A DNA stretch of 64,000 bases from Bin87 sp965221295 (lineage in GTDB: Bacteria; Chloroflexota; Dehalococcoidia; Lucifugimonadales; UBA3495), in NCBI GenBank assembly GCA_965221295.1, contig OZ244879.1, positions 2,356,001-2,420,000 on the forward strand. The letters are read 5' to 3'. Shown here in pieces: positions 36,327 through 45,749 of the stretch. The translations under genes and the position numbers were made by a program. The number at the start of each line of letters is the position of its first letter. Position 1 is the first letter of the stretch. The notes under the pieces were generated by a model. It saw only the letters and a list, made by a program, of their open reading frames with translations, made no database searches and was not told the origin of the DNA.

Positions 36327-37103
36327 CTACCGGCGCGGCGATGGGCCTAGGTGGGAGCCGGCGTCAACCAGGATGGTTTCGCCGGTTACGTGCTCGGCGC
36401 CCTCCAGCAGCCACACCACTGGGTCGGCCACCGCTTCGGGTGTGCCGGCGGTTTTCAGCGGCGCCGACTCGGCGTAACGTTCCACAAAGGCCTCGTAGCC
36501 GTCTCCCAGGCCCTCTCGCCACCAGCGCGTCTGCATCACGCCGGGACACACGGCGTTGACCCTGATCTCCGGCGCCAGGGCCCGGGCCAGCGAAAACGTC
36601 ATCACGTTCAGGGCGGCCTTGGACGCGGCGTAGGCGATGGAGCTGCCCGTTCCGCTGAACCCTGACCCTGACGATATGTTCACGATGGCGCCCTTGCCCT
36701 GCTCTCGCATGGCCGGCGTCACGGCTCGCGACATCTGGAACGCCCCGACGACGTTCACAGACAGGACGCGCTGAAAGTCCTCCGACGCCAGACCCTCCAG
36801 GTCGTGATGGGGCACGATGACCGAGGTGGCGGCGTTGTTGACCAGCCCGTCGATCCTCCCCCATTGATCCAGGGCGGCCGCCGCCATCCGCCGGCAGTCG
36901 TCGTCCACCGAAACGTCAGCTTGGCACAGGATGGCGTCGCCGCCGGCGGCCTGGCAGGCAGCGGCCGCGGCTTTCGCTTCGGTTTCGCTCCGGGTGTAGT
37001 TGATGACCACACGGCCGCCAAAGGCGGCCAGCTGCCGCGCCACTTCTGCTCCCAGTCCCGTCGCCGAACCCGTGATGATGAATACGCCGCCTGCGATTTC
37101 CAT
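36327..37103 (-). CDS. Short-chain dehydrogenase/reductase
   Basis: 258 residues, classical SDR. NAD(P) motif TGSATGLGAEVA, NNAAT, catalytic Ser in ISSGSGF, and YAASKAALN with Tyr and Lys; PG motif VCPGVMQT. FabG-like by length, but no fatty-acid genes are adjacent, so a catabolic 3-hydroxyacyl or sugar substrate is as likely. GAGG lies upstream of the start. Confidence 0.92.
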   Translation of the reverse strand: MEIAGGVFIITGSATGLGAEVARQLAAFGGRVVINYTRSETEAKAAAAACQAAGGDAILCQADVSVDDDCRRMAAAALDQWGRIDGLVNNAATSVIVPHHDLEGLASEDFQRVLSVNVVGAFQMSRAVTPAMREQGKGAIVNISSGSGFSGTGSSIAYAASKAALNVMTFSLARALAPEIRVNAVCPGVMQTRWWREGLGDGYEAFVERYAESAPLKTAGTPEAVADPVVWLLEGAEHVTGETILVDAGSHLGPSPRR

Positions 37104-37149
37104 GTTCGCGCCTCGGTCACATTTAGATTGGGCGGATTATAGCCAAAGC

Positions 37150-37990
37150 AACGCCGAAGCGTCTCGTGGTCAACGAGATTGCCGCGCTTCGCTCGCAATG
37201 ACAGGGGAGGCTGGGCGCTGGCGTTCCCCCAACTGTCATTGCGAGGAGCGCCAGCGACGCGGCAATCCCGGCGCCTGGGCGAACGGCCGCCGGGGCGGGG
37301 GCGCACGGCCGTTGGTTGTGGTCGACGAGATTGCCGCGCTTCACTCGCAATGACAGGGGAGGGGATGCTCGCAATGACAGGGGCAAGGGGCGAGGCGCGT
37401 CTCCCCCACCTGTCATTGCCAGGCCAAAGGCCGTGGCAATCTCGTTGCCTGGGCGAACGGCCGCCGGGGCGGGGGCCAACGACCGTTGGTTGTGGTCAAC
37501 GAGATTGCCGCGCTTCGCTCGCAATGACAGGCGCAAGGGGGATGCTCGCAATGACAGGCGCAAGGGGCGAGGTGCGTCTCCCCCACCTGTCATTGCCAGG
37601 CCAAAGGCCGTGGCAATCTCGTTGCCTGGGCGAACGCCCGCCGGGGCGGGGGCCAACGACCGTTGGTTGTGGTCAACGAGATTGCCGCGCTCCGCTCGCA
37701 ATGACAGGGGAGGGGATGCTCGCAATGACAGTGGAGGCTGGGCGCTGGCGTTCCCACAACTGTCATTGCGAGGAGCGCCAGCGACGCGGCAATCCCGGCG
37801 CCTGGGCGAACGGCCGCCGGGGCGGGGGCGAACGGCCGTTGGTTGTGGTCAACGAGATTGCCGCGCTTCGCTCGCAATGACAAGGGAGGGGATGCTCGCA
37901 ATGACAGGTGGGGTTCGGGTGCGATGACAGGCGGGGGTTCGCTCGCGATGGCAGTACAGGAGAAGGCCCCACAATGGCAGCAGGGGAAGG
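37150..37990. repeat. About 176-bp composite repeat array, four copies, with inverted cores
   Basis: The marker CCTGGGCGAACGGCCGCCGG recurs at 37274, 37448, 37625 (one base change) and 37801, spacing 174-177 bp. Each unit carries the interspersed core in both orientations (GATTGCCGCGCTTCGCTCGC and AATGACAG; then CTGTCATTGCCAGG or CTGTCATTGCGAGG), so each can fold into large hairpins. Degenerate AATGACAG copies trail to 37990. It fills the gap between the SDR and CoA-transferase genes; all long reading frames here are artefacts. Confidence 0.93.
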
Positions 37991-38066
37991 CCTCGCAATG
38001 GCCGTTCGTCGGCGATTTCCCGGTAGCGAACTGGGTATGATCCCTTGGCCCGTGGGTTTTTGCGGC

Positions 38067-39302
38067 TCAGTCGAAGGCGCCGGCGATGGCGCAGTCTTCC
38101 ACCTCTTCGTCGGACATGCCCAGCAGCTCCCGCAGCACGTAGGTCATGTCGGCGCCGAAATCCGGCGCTCCCCGGGTCACGCTGCCGGGGGTCTGGGACA
38201 TCTTGTAGGGCGCGCTCTCGATGATCCGCTCCCCGCCCTGGTGGTCCGGGACGCGGCGGAAAAAGCCTCGCTCCTTCAATTGAGGGTCGTTGGAAAGGTC
38301 AGCGCCAGTCTGCGCCACACCAGCGGCGACGCCGGCGGATTGCAATAGGCGCATCACATCTTCGGCGTCACGCTGGATGGTCCAAGACTCCACCAGGGGG
38401 TCCAGCGCGTCGGCGTGGCGCTCACGGGCCGGGCCGTTGGCGAACCGTTGGTCCTCGGCCCATTCGGGGCGGCCCATGATGTCCACCAAGGCTCGCCATT
38501 CCGCGTCCGTGAAGACGGAGATCGCCACCCATCGATCGTTGCCTCGACACCGATACACGCCGTGGGGGGCGCCGCCGCCGTGGGGTAGCCGGTTGCCGGC
38601 GCGAGTGGACGCGGCGGCGGCTCCGTTGACACTGAGATCCAGCGCCAAAGTTTCCAGCAGGGTGGAAAGCGACTCGAACTGGGACACATCTAGCCATTGC
38701 CCGCGTCCAGTTCTAGCCCGGTGCATGAGGGCGAGTAGTACCGCCTGAGCGCCGGCCATGCCACCCACGGCGTCGCTGTACGCGCTGGCCGGTCCGCTGG
38801 GCTTGATATCGGGAAAGCCGGTTAGTTGGGTAAACCCGGACCAGGCCTGCAGGGTCTGGCCGTAGCTGATCCGGTCTCGCCACGGCCCGGTGCGGCCAAA
38901 ACCAGACATGCTCAGCATGATTATGCTGGGATTGATGGGCCTGATGGATTCGTAACCGAGGCCCCATGACGGCATCACCCGACCGCTGAAGTTCTCGGCC
39001 ACCACGTCGGACACTGCCACCAACCGCTTGGCGATGTCGATTCCCTGCGGGGTCTTCATGTTCAAGGCGATGGACAACTTGCCTGCGTTCCAGTTGTGGC
39101 GCTGCCCCAATCCTCGCGCGGTGGCTGAGGCCGGCCCACCGATGACTGAAAGTGCGTTGTTGGACTCTACCTTGATTACCTCTGCGCCCTGGTCGGAGAG
39201 TATCCGCGTGGCGGAGGGCCCAGCGTGAATCCACGTGAAATCCAGGACCCGAATGCCGCGCAGGGCAAGGCCGGGCTGAAGCGTGTCATCGTTGGAGTCC
39301 AT
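38067..39302 (-). CDS. CaiB/BaiF family CoA-transferase, catalytic Asp present
   Basis: 411 residues from MDSNDDTLQP, preceded by AAGGAGG. Class III CoA-transferase: moves CoA between carboxylic acids through an acyl-aspartyl intermediate. The conserved Asp falls at 177 in SAYSDAVGGM, followed by RARTGRGQWLDVSQFE. N-terminal GIRVLDFTWIHAGPSATRIL and DQGAEVIKVE are family-typical. It lies 62 bp downstream of a second CaiB/BaiF gene on the same strand. Confidence 0.93.
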   Translation of the reverse strand: MDSNDDTLQPGLALRGIRVLDFTWIHAGPSATRILSDQGAEVIKVESNNALSVIGGPASATARGLGQRHNWNAGKLSIALNMKTPQGIDIAKRLVAVSDVVAENFSGRVMPSWGLGYESIRPINPSIIMLSMSGFGRTGPWRDRISYGQTLQAWSGFTQLTGFPDIKPSGPASAYSDAVGGMAGAQAVLLALMHRARTGRGQWLDVSQFESLSTLLETLALDLSVNGAAAASTRAGNRLPHGGGAPHGVYRCRGNDRWVAISVFTDAEWRALVDIMGRPEWAEDQRFANGPARERHADALDPLVESWTIQRDAEDVMRLLQSAGVAAGVAQTGADLSNDPQLKERGFFRRVPDHQGGERIIESAPYKMSQTPGSVTRGAPDFGADMTYVLRELLGMSDEEVEDCAIAGAFD

Positions 39303-39364
39303 GCAGCCTCCTTGCGCCCCAGTATTCAAACCGCCAGGGACGCGAGCCCTTCACCAAGCGAAAT

Positions 39365-40612
39365 TCAACGCCGGACGGAAACGCGTTGCAGCTCTTCAGG
39401 CGGAATGCCCAGTATGCCGGTGAGTATATCTGAGTTGTGCTGTCCTGGGGCAGGAGCCGTGTCCCGCAGTGGCTGCGCAAACTCGGTGAGACGGTATGGG
39501 TCGCCCGGGTACACCATGGCGCGGCCATCGGGAGATTCGACGTTGGTTAGGAATCCCCGGCTCCACAGCTGTTCGTTGTCCAGGATTTCGTCGGGCATGG
39601 CGGCCGGGCCCCACGGGTGGTGGTTGGACTGGCCGAACTCGGTTATCTCTTGCCTGGTGTGCAGCAGGGTCCAGCGCTGGATGAGGCCCTCGATATGCTC
39701 CGAATGCTCGCCGCGCAGGACAAAGTGATCGTCGTATTGGGCGTCCAACAAGTCGCCGGCCATGCCGTCCCGATCCATCCAGGCCCGCAGGTCGTCCCAT
39801 GCTTTACGGGTGTTGGTGGTGATGCTGGCGTAGCCGTCTTTGCACCGCCAGGTGGCGATGAACTGGCCGCCGTGCCGGAATCCGCAACGCGTCGCCGACT
39901 CGCCCGTGTAGTTGTAGGTGGTGTTGACGTGCTCGGTGGTGGCGGCCACCGCCTCCTGCATGGCAACATCGATGTACTGACCCTGCCCGGTCATCGTGCG
40001 GTGGTACAGGGCTAACAATATGGCGATGTAGGCGCGATTTGAAGCGGTGTGGTAGGCTTGGGATCCCCAAAGACGGGTGGGCGGAGTATGGGGCCAACCG
40101 GTCACGTACAGGTATCCGCCCATGGCCAGGCCCACCAAGTCGGAGGCCTTGAAGTCTCGATAGGGGCCGGACTGCCCGAAAGGGGTTATGGATGCGTAAA
40201 TCAGGCCGGGCGAGCCCGTGGCCAGGTTCTCATATCCCAGTCCCAAGGAATCCATGTATCCCGGCGGCGCGGTCTCCAGCAGCACGTCAGAGACGCTGAC
40301 CAGCTGGCGGAACGCGGACACCCCTTCTGAGCCGCTCAGGTCCAGGGTGACGCTCCGTTTGTTGGTATTGAAGTGCAGCCAATGGAGGCTGCGACCAGGG
40401 CCGGGTTGGCCATCGATGAACGGGCCAAATTCGCGCATGGGGTCGCCACCCGGCGGCTCGATTTTGATAACGTCGGCTCCCATGTCCGCCATCAGCTTGC
40501 CGCAGTAGACTCCCATGGGGCCGGCCAAGTCCAGCGCCCGGAAGCCGCTCAGCGGCAGGGATCCATCGTGATTCGTGTGTTCACCAATTGGGGCAGCCAT
40601 TTGAGAGTGCAT
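39365..40612 (-). CDS. CaiB/BaiF family CoA-transferase, catalytic Asp absent
   Basis: 415 residues from ATG 40612 (ATG 40600 possible; neither has a clear ribosome binding site). LSGFRALDLAGPMGVYCGKL, DMGADVIKIEPPGGDPMR and RTMTGQGQYIDVAMQEA show the family. Aligned on that last motif, the position of the catalytic Asp of formyl-CoA transferase is Tyr187 (GSQAYHTASNRAY). It may form a heteromer with the Asp-containing protein encoded downstream, as two-subunit family III enzymes such as BbsEF do. That partnership is inference from adjacency. Confidence 0.9.
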   Translation of the reverse strand: MHSQMAAPIGEHTNHDGSLPLSGFRALDLAGPMGVYCGKLMADMGADVIKIEPPGGDPMREFGPFIDGQPGPGRSLHWLHFNTNKRSVTLDLSGSEGVSAFRQLVSVSDVLLETAPPGYMDSLGLGYENLATGSPGLIYASITPFGQSGPYRDFKASDLVGLAMGGYLYVTGWPHTPPTRLWGSQAYHTASNRAYIAILLALYHRTMTGQGQYIDVAMQEAVAATTEHVNTTYNYTGESATRCGFRHGGQFIATWRCKDGYASITTNTRKAWDDLRAWMDRDGMAGDLLDAQYDDHFVLRGEHSEHIEGLIQRWTLLHTRQEITEFGQSNHHPWGPAAMPDEILDNEQLWSRGFLTNVESPDGRAMVYPGDPYRLTEFAQPLRDTAPAPGQHNSDILTGILGIPPEELQRVSVRR

Positions 40613-40765
40613 TGTAGCGCCGCTGGTACAGTGCAGGGACAAAACATTTGCTAAAATGCCGACCATCAAATTAGCTTCGTATTGGCGCTCTCCAATCCCA
40701 ATTCGCCCTGATTGCCATACATGTGAACCCGACGCAGCCCGGTGAGGACGCAGCAAGGAGCCGAC

Positions 40766-42136
40766 ATGACGACAACGATATACGATGCCGAACGCCGCGA
40801 CATATCCATTGCCGTGGGCGGCGACGCTATGATTACCCGGCGAATGCGCGCTTTCAAGGAGCCGCGTTTTCTCAAGCTGGTGGACATCCTCCGGGGAGCC
40901 GACGTGTCCCTGGTCAACTTGGAAATGCTGTTCCACGATTACGAGAGCAGTTGGCAGTGGAGCGGGAATACCTACACCAGATCGGATCCGCACAACCTGG
41001 ACGAGCTGAAGTGGATGGGCATCAACGCGGTAACCACCGCCAACAATCACTCTTTCGACTTTTCCGAGGGCGGCTTTCTGACCACGCTGGAGCATTGCCG
41101 GGAAATTGACCTGCCCCACGCTGGAGGCGGACGCAACCTCGATGAGGCTCGTTCGCCGGCTTATGTTGACTCGGCCCGCGGTCGAGTGGCGGTGATGGGA
41201 GCGACCAGCACCTTCAGCGAGCAGTCCCGCGCCGGCGGTGGCCGTCCCGACTTTCCGGGCCGTCCCGGGGTCAACGCCTTGCGCCACGACATCACCCACC
41301 ACGTACAGCAGGACGTGTTTGACGCGCTACGCAAGGCCAACCTGGAGCTGGGGTACGAAGAAGAACACGCCTTCCATCGTCATTTCGGCTTTCGTGGCGA
41401 CGCCGACGCCACCGACTCCAACACGGAGGTGGAGTTCCTCGACCACAAGTTCATCCTGGACGAAGAGTTCGCCATTCGGACCGCCCTGAACGAGGATGAC
41501 CGGTTGGGCATCGGAAATTGGATCCGCGGCGCGCAGAAACAATCGGACTGGCAGGTCTATGGCGTCCACTGCCACGAGAGCGGGCCGCAGGGAGACTTCC
41601 ACGGCCATTCACGTTTGTCGCCTCCCCATTTCCTGGTGGACTTCGCCCATTGGGCCATCGATCAGGGTTGCGCCGCCTTCGTGGGTCACGGCCCTCACTT
41701 CCTGCGCGGCATCGAGATCTACAAGGGCCGGCCGATTTTCTACAGCCTAGGCAACTTCGTCTTTCAGAACGAAAGCGTCCTCTGGTTGCCTCACGAAGCC
41801 TACCGTCGATTCGGGCTGGACTTCGACAGCACGCCTGGAGATTACCTGGACACGCGATCCGGCGGCGGAACGCGCGCCTTCGCCTCAGACCCGGTGTTCT
41901 GGCAAAGCGTAGTCGCGGTGTGCAACTACGCCGGCGGCGGCCTTAGGGAGGTCATCCTGTATCCCATCGACATGGGGTTTGGCCGCCCCATCCCGCAAAG
42001 GGGCCGGCCGGTGCTAGCGGAGGAACCAGTGGCGCGCGAGACATTGCGTTGGTTGCAGCAGGTATCGCAACCCTTCGGCACCGAGATCGCCATTGAGGAG
42101 TTGGACGGCGACGTGGTGGGGGTGATACGGGTGTAG
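40766..42136 (+). CDS. CapA-family (PGA_cap) metallophosphatase-fold protein
   Basis: 456 residues; AAGGAG precedes ATG 40766. Motifs IAVGGDAMITRRM, LVNLEMLFHD, TTANNHSFDF and VHCHESGP, then VGHGPHFLRGIEIYKGRP and YSLGNFVFQN are those of the CapA/PgsA family. Unlike capsule-linked CapA it has no signal peptide or membrane anchor, and no cap genes are near, so a cytoplasmic hydrolase role is likely. Divergent from the CoA-transferase pair with 153 bp between. Confidence 0.9.
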   Translation: MTTTIYDAERRDISIAVGGDAMITRRMRAFKEPRFLKLVDILRGADVSLVNLEMLFHDYESSWQWSGNTYTRSDPHNLDELKWMGINAVTTANNHSFDFSEGGFLTTLEHCREIDLPHAGGGRNLDEARSPAYVDSARGRVAVMGATSTFSEQSRAGGGRPDFPGRPGVNALRHDITHHVQQDVFDALRKANLELGYEEEHAFHRHFGFRGDADATDSNTEVEFLDHKFILDEEFAIRTALNEDDRLGIGNWIRGAQKQSDWQVYGVHCHESGPQGDFHGHSRLSPPHFLVDFAHWAIDQGCAAFVGHGPHFLRGIEIYKGRPIFYSLGNFVFQNESVLWLPHEAYRRFGLDFDSTPGDYLDTRSGGGTRAFASDPVFWQSVVAVCNYAGGGLREVILYPIDMGFGRPIPQRGRPVLAEEPVARETLRWLQQVSQPFGTEIAIEELDGDVVGVIRV

Positions 42137-42398
42137 GGTTTTGCGCTTCGCTCTGTCTTCGCTCCCGTTTGCAGAGACGCTGGAACGGCCTGCACCATTT
42201 CCGAAAGAAGAGTAGCGATCCGCCCAATCTGATACGCCGGCGGAACGAATCGGCGCGCGCCGCAACGGGTGGCGCGCCAAGGTTGTTCAAGCCGGCGGGT
42301 CATGGTCAGGCAGCCCATCACCAATTGGCAGTCCGTAATCCGCGGTTTGCCCAGATGGCGTAGCGATCCACAACCGGGCAAACAGGCAACGAGGCCCG

Positions 42399-42848
42399 CT
42401 AATGCGGAGTGTTGAATTGGACCAAGATTCCGTCGGGGTCGAGGACGTAGATGCTGCGGATATCGCCATCGGGGCTGGTGAACGATTCGACGGGTCCGGC
42501 CAGCTCGACGCCCTTGGCCAGCAGTTCCTCCGTGAGCGCCTTCACGTCGGCGACGCCGAATGAGAGGTGGCTGATGCCTACCATATCCAGCTTGATGGGT
42601 TCGCCATCGGGCTCGTCGCCGGGATGGCTGGTGAGGGTCAGCGTGGGCGTGGCGCCATCGCCGTAGGCGAGGCTGACCCAGCGACGAGCTTGGCGCTCAC
42701 GCAGGTAATTGTGCAGCCTACCCCCTTCAGTGGGGTCGGTCATCCGGTCGCCCAATACCGTCATGCCCAATGTGTCGCGGTAGAACGCCAGCGACCGGTC
42801 CATGTCTCGCACGCAGATCCCGATGTGGGTAACGCAGGTTGCTTCCAT
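42399..42848 (-). CDS. VOC family protein (glyoxalase/dioxygenase fold)
   Basis: 149 residues. One pair of beta-alpha-beta modules: THIGICVRDMDRSLAFYRDTLG at the start and ISHLSFGVADVKALTEEL in the second half, ending YVLDPDGILVQF. Metal ligands likely include the first His and the later His and Glu-equivalent positions. Substrate unknown. It is 36 bp downstream of a second VOC gene. Confidence 0.9.
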   Translation of the reverse strand: MEATCVTHIGICVRDMDRSLAFYRDTLGMTVLGDRMTDPTEGGRLHNYLRERQARRWVSLAYGDGATPTLTLTSHPGDEPDGEPIKLDMVGISHLSFGVADVKALTEELLAKGVELAGPVESFTSPDGDIRSIYVLDPDGILVQFNTPH

Positions 42849-42884
42849 GACATTTGCCTCGTTGAATTCAGGGGATACCGTTGC

Positions 42885-43295
42885 CTAATCCATGGGCAGT
42901 TTGTGCAGCCATCCAGGTTCTGAAATGTCCAGAACCTGCCCGTTGGGTCCTGACCATTTTTCCTCAGCCCTCGGCGGACGGGGAGCGCTGGCGTCGGGAG
43001 CCTCGCGCCGGACGATTTCCTGCCCATCGATTTGGGTGAGCCGCGCGCCCGTTTCTTCCAAACTGTCAACCTGGAACCCAATGTGGTGGATCCCATTGTA
43101 GTTTTCGCCGTTGGGGCCAACGTCGGCATCGTCATTGGTCTTCCACTTGAGGATGGTCAAATTGACGTCGCCATCGGAAAGCTGAACTTGGCGGGCATTT
43201 CGCGCGACCTCGAACAGGTCGAAGCCTTCCTTGTAGAACTTTGCCACGGCATCGGGGTCTTCGCACGTAATTGCGATATGCTTTATCTTGGCCAT
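42885..43295 (-). CDS. VOC family protein
   Basis: 136 residues from MAKIKHIAITCEDPDAVAKF, where GGAGG sits just upstream; the frame is open 47 codons further but without family sequence. HHIGFQVDSLEET forms the second module. The sequence differs from its neighbour at 42399, so the pair are ancient paralogues and not a recent duplication. Function unknown; VOC proteins include lyases, dioxygenases and resistance proteins. Confidence 0.88.
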   Translation of the reverse strand: MAKIKHIAITCEDPDAVAKFYKEGFDLFEVARNARQVQLSDGDVNLTILKWKTNDDADVGPNGENYNGIHHIGFQVDSLEETGARLTQIDGQEIVRREAPDASAPRPPRAEEKWSGPNGQVLDISEPGWLHKLPMD

Positions 43296-43520
43296 TGGAG
43301 CCGCCTCCGCATCTGGTTTCGCCGCATTATAGCCGGCATCCCGGTGATTGGAGTATCCTCCATCCGGTTCCCGTCGGGCCCGTGTATCAGGAATGTCCGC
43401 TGAACACATAGCGCCGTGTGGTGTAGAATGCCTCACTCAGAGCGACGCTTTCCAGGCGGCGCTCCAAAAGCGGTTACCCGGACCGGCGGATCTGGGTAGC
43501 CATCAACCGACAGGTGCAAA

Positions 43521-44300
43521 ATGACCACGCCCGACACCATCACCAGTACTGTCAGGAATCCAGGTCGCTTTCGGCTGCCGGATCCTCCCGAACGGAATCC
43601 TGACGAAGTGACACAATTTGACCATTTGTTCAAAACAGGCAACTCCTACCACCTGGCTCAGCGCCTGGGCAACCCGGAAACCACCCTGGTTGAGGCGGAC
43701 CGCTGGATTGTGCCGGACCAGAATTTCAACAAAGCCCGCGCCCGAGTTCCCGACCTGATGGTCGCATTTGACGTAAACGCTGAAATTTACGCGGCCAACA
43801 ACGGCTACGTCGTATCGGAACAGGGCAAGCCACCCGACTTCGTGATGGAAGTCGCATCGCCAAGCACGGCGGATAATGACTTAGGACCGAAGCGGGCATT
43901 TTACGCGGATTTGGGCATTCTGGAATACTGGCGGTTTGACAAGACGGGAGAACATCACGGGACGCGGCTGGCTGGCGAGCGACTGGTCGACGGGGTGTAC
44001 GTGGATATACCCATTGTGGAACTGCCCGGCGGGAGCTTGCAGGGATACAGCGCGGCCCTGGGCCTCCACCTACGCTGGACGAATGGAGAGCTGGAATTTT
44101 GCGACCCGACCACGGGAGGACCCATCGCGACAATGGTTACGGAGCAAGAGGCTCGAGCTGCCGCCCAAGCCCAGACCGCGTTGGAACGGCAAGCCCGGAC
44201 CGCCGCCCAAGCCCAGGCCGCGTTGGAACGGGAAGCCCGCCTGGCCGCTGAAGCCAGAGTCCGGGAGTTGGAAGAGCGCCTCCGAATTCAGAATTCCTGA
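43521..44300 (+). CDS. Uma2 family PD-(D/E)XK nuclease-fold protein with coiled-coil tail
   Basis: 259 residues. The Uma2 core shows VPDLMVAFDV, DFVMEVASPST (catalytic acidic strand) and YADLGILEYWRFD. The last 60 residues form an Ala/Gln/Glu/Arg coiled coil of 14-residue units (ARTAAQAQAALERE type). Uma2 proteins are abundant in cyanobacteria and Chloroflexi; nuclease activity is assumed from fold, and the biological role is unknown. No partner methyltransferase or toxin is nearby. Confidence 0.88.
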   Translation: MTTPDTITSTVRNPGRFRLPDPPERNPDEVTQFDHLFKTGNSYHLAQRLGNPETTLVEADRWIVPDQNFNKARARVPDLMVAFDVNAEIYAANNGYVVSEQGKPPDFVMEVASPSTADNDLGPKRAFYADLGILEYWRFDKTGEHHGTRLAGERLVDGVYVDIPIVELPGGSLQGYSAALGLHLRWTNGELEFCDPTTGGPIATMVTEQEARAAAQAQTALERQARTAAQAQAALEREARLAAEARVRELEERLRIQNS

Positions 44301-44405
44301 CTTGCTGACCCTCAAGCGCGCGGCATGGAGCCGTTCCAAGAGATACCTGTTCGGCCGCACGCTGCATGCATTCCACCCGCACAGTCTGTGAGGTAGTCGC
44401 CACCT

Positions 44406-45749
44406 ATGAGCGCAACCCGAACCCTGGCCCAATTCATCGCAGACACCAATTATGAAAGCTTGCCGCCTGTTGTGGTAGAAGCCGCCAAGATCGCGATTCT
44501 GGACGGGGTGGCAAACATGGTGGCTGGCTCCGTTCAGGAACTAGCCGACATCATCGGCCGCTATGTCAGAGACGCTGGAGGCGCGCCGCAAGCCTCGGTC
44601 GTAGGGTGGGGTTACAAGACCAACCCACCTGCCGCCGCGTTCGCCAATGGCGTATTTGGCCATTGCCTGGATTACGAGATCCAAGGGTTCCCACCCACTC
44701 ACGGGACCTCGTCATGTCTGCCGGCGGCATTGGCGTTGGCTGAGCAACGGCAGACTTCTGGAGAGCGGGTCATCACCGCCTACGCGCTGGGTTGGGAGAT
44801 ACAAGGCAGGCTGCGAGCGGCATCGGCGCCGGCAACAACCGCCGGTTATCACCCGCCAGGCCTGGTGGGCCCGCTGGGTGGCGCCGCAGCGGCCGCCAAG
44901 ACCATGGACTTAGACCAGGAACAAACACTGATGGCGCTGGGAATCGCGGCCTCACGCACCGGTGGCATCACCGCCAACACCGGCACCATGGTCAAATCCA
45001 CTCACCCCGGCAACGCGGCCCGCATGGGCGCCGAGGCTGGCATCTTGGCGGGGATGGGTTACACGGCCAGCGATGCAGCGCTGGAATCCCCGGTGGGATA
45101 CGCGGCTGCGTTGTTCCGCGGCGAATTCGACTGGGATATCGCGACTGGCGGCCTTGGCGAAACTTGGCGGCTAGTGGATCCGGGCTTCGACATCAAGCGG
45201 TTCCCAGCGCAGGTCTATATGCAGAACGTTATAGAAGCGGCGCTGAACCTCCGGGAGGAAAACGGCCTCGACCCCGTTGACATCGAGAGCGTGACGATTC
45301 ACCGCCAAGGAAGGGGACATTCGGGGCCGGCGCCCCGCAGCGGTTTGGATGGCAAGTTCAGCGTCGAATACTGCGCGGCCGCCGCGTTGCTGGATGGTCG
45401 CGTGGGCATCGACACCTTTACCGACGCTCGCCGTTTTGCCCCCGACATGGATGACATGCTGGGCCGCATCCGCGTGGATCCGGACGGACCGGAATCGGGA
45501 GCCACCGCCGCCACCGCGCTGTTGAAGGACGGAACCATGGTCAGGGCCGAATGCGCCGCTTTCCGAGGTTCGGCGGCAAATCCGATGTCCCGCGAACAAC
45601 GTCTGGAGAAGGCGCGGGATTGCTTCAGCAGGGCGCTGTCGGACCAAGACACTGAGCGGGTTTTGGCATCGCTGGAGAACCTGGAAGGCCTCAGGGATGT
45701 TAGCCAGTTGATGGCAACGCTGGGCCAGGCGTCAAACAGCGGGAGGTGA
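44406..45749 (+). CDS. MmgE/PrpD family protein
   Basis: 447 residues, related to 2-methylcitrate dehydratase and cis-aconitate decarboxylase. Typical elements: KIAILDGVANMVAGS, GVFGHCLDYEIQG with the active-site His/Asp region, GPLGGAAAAAKTM, STHPGNAARMGAEAG and KRFPAQVYMQN. No other methylcitrate-cycle genes are near, so the substrate is unresolved. 105 bp after the Uma2 gene. Confidence 0.9.
   Translation: MSATRTLAQFIADTNYESLPPVVVEAAKIAILDGVANMVAGSVQELADIIGRYVRDAGGAPQASVVGWGYKTNPPAAAFANGVFGHCLDYEIQGFPPTHGTSSCLPAALALAEQRQTSGERVITAYALGWEIQGRLRAASAPATTAGYHPPGLVGPLGGAAAAAKTMDLDQEQTLMALGIAASRTGGITANTGTMVKSTHPGNAARMGAEAGILAGMGYTASDAALESPVGYAAALFRGEFDWDIATGGLGETWRLVDPGFDIKRFPAQVYMQNVIEAALNLREENGLDPVDIESVTIHRQGRGHSGPAPRSGLDGKFSVEYCAAAALLDGRVGIDTFTDARRFAPDMDDMLGRIRVDPDGPESGATAATALLKDGTMVRAECAAFRGSAANPMSREQRLEKARDCFSRALSDQDTERVLASLENLEGLRDVSQLMATLGQASNSGR

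Noticed and set aside
37123..37972. Repetitive frames on both strands (LSLRAKRGNLV, CHCERSAA types)
   Set aside because: Produced by the composite repeat array; such false proteins are a known by-product of this core sequence.
41926..42381. Minus-strand frame spanning the capA-like 3' end and the following gap
   Set aside because: Mostly antisense to the CapA-like gene; no recognisable domain and low-complexity composition.
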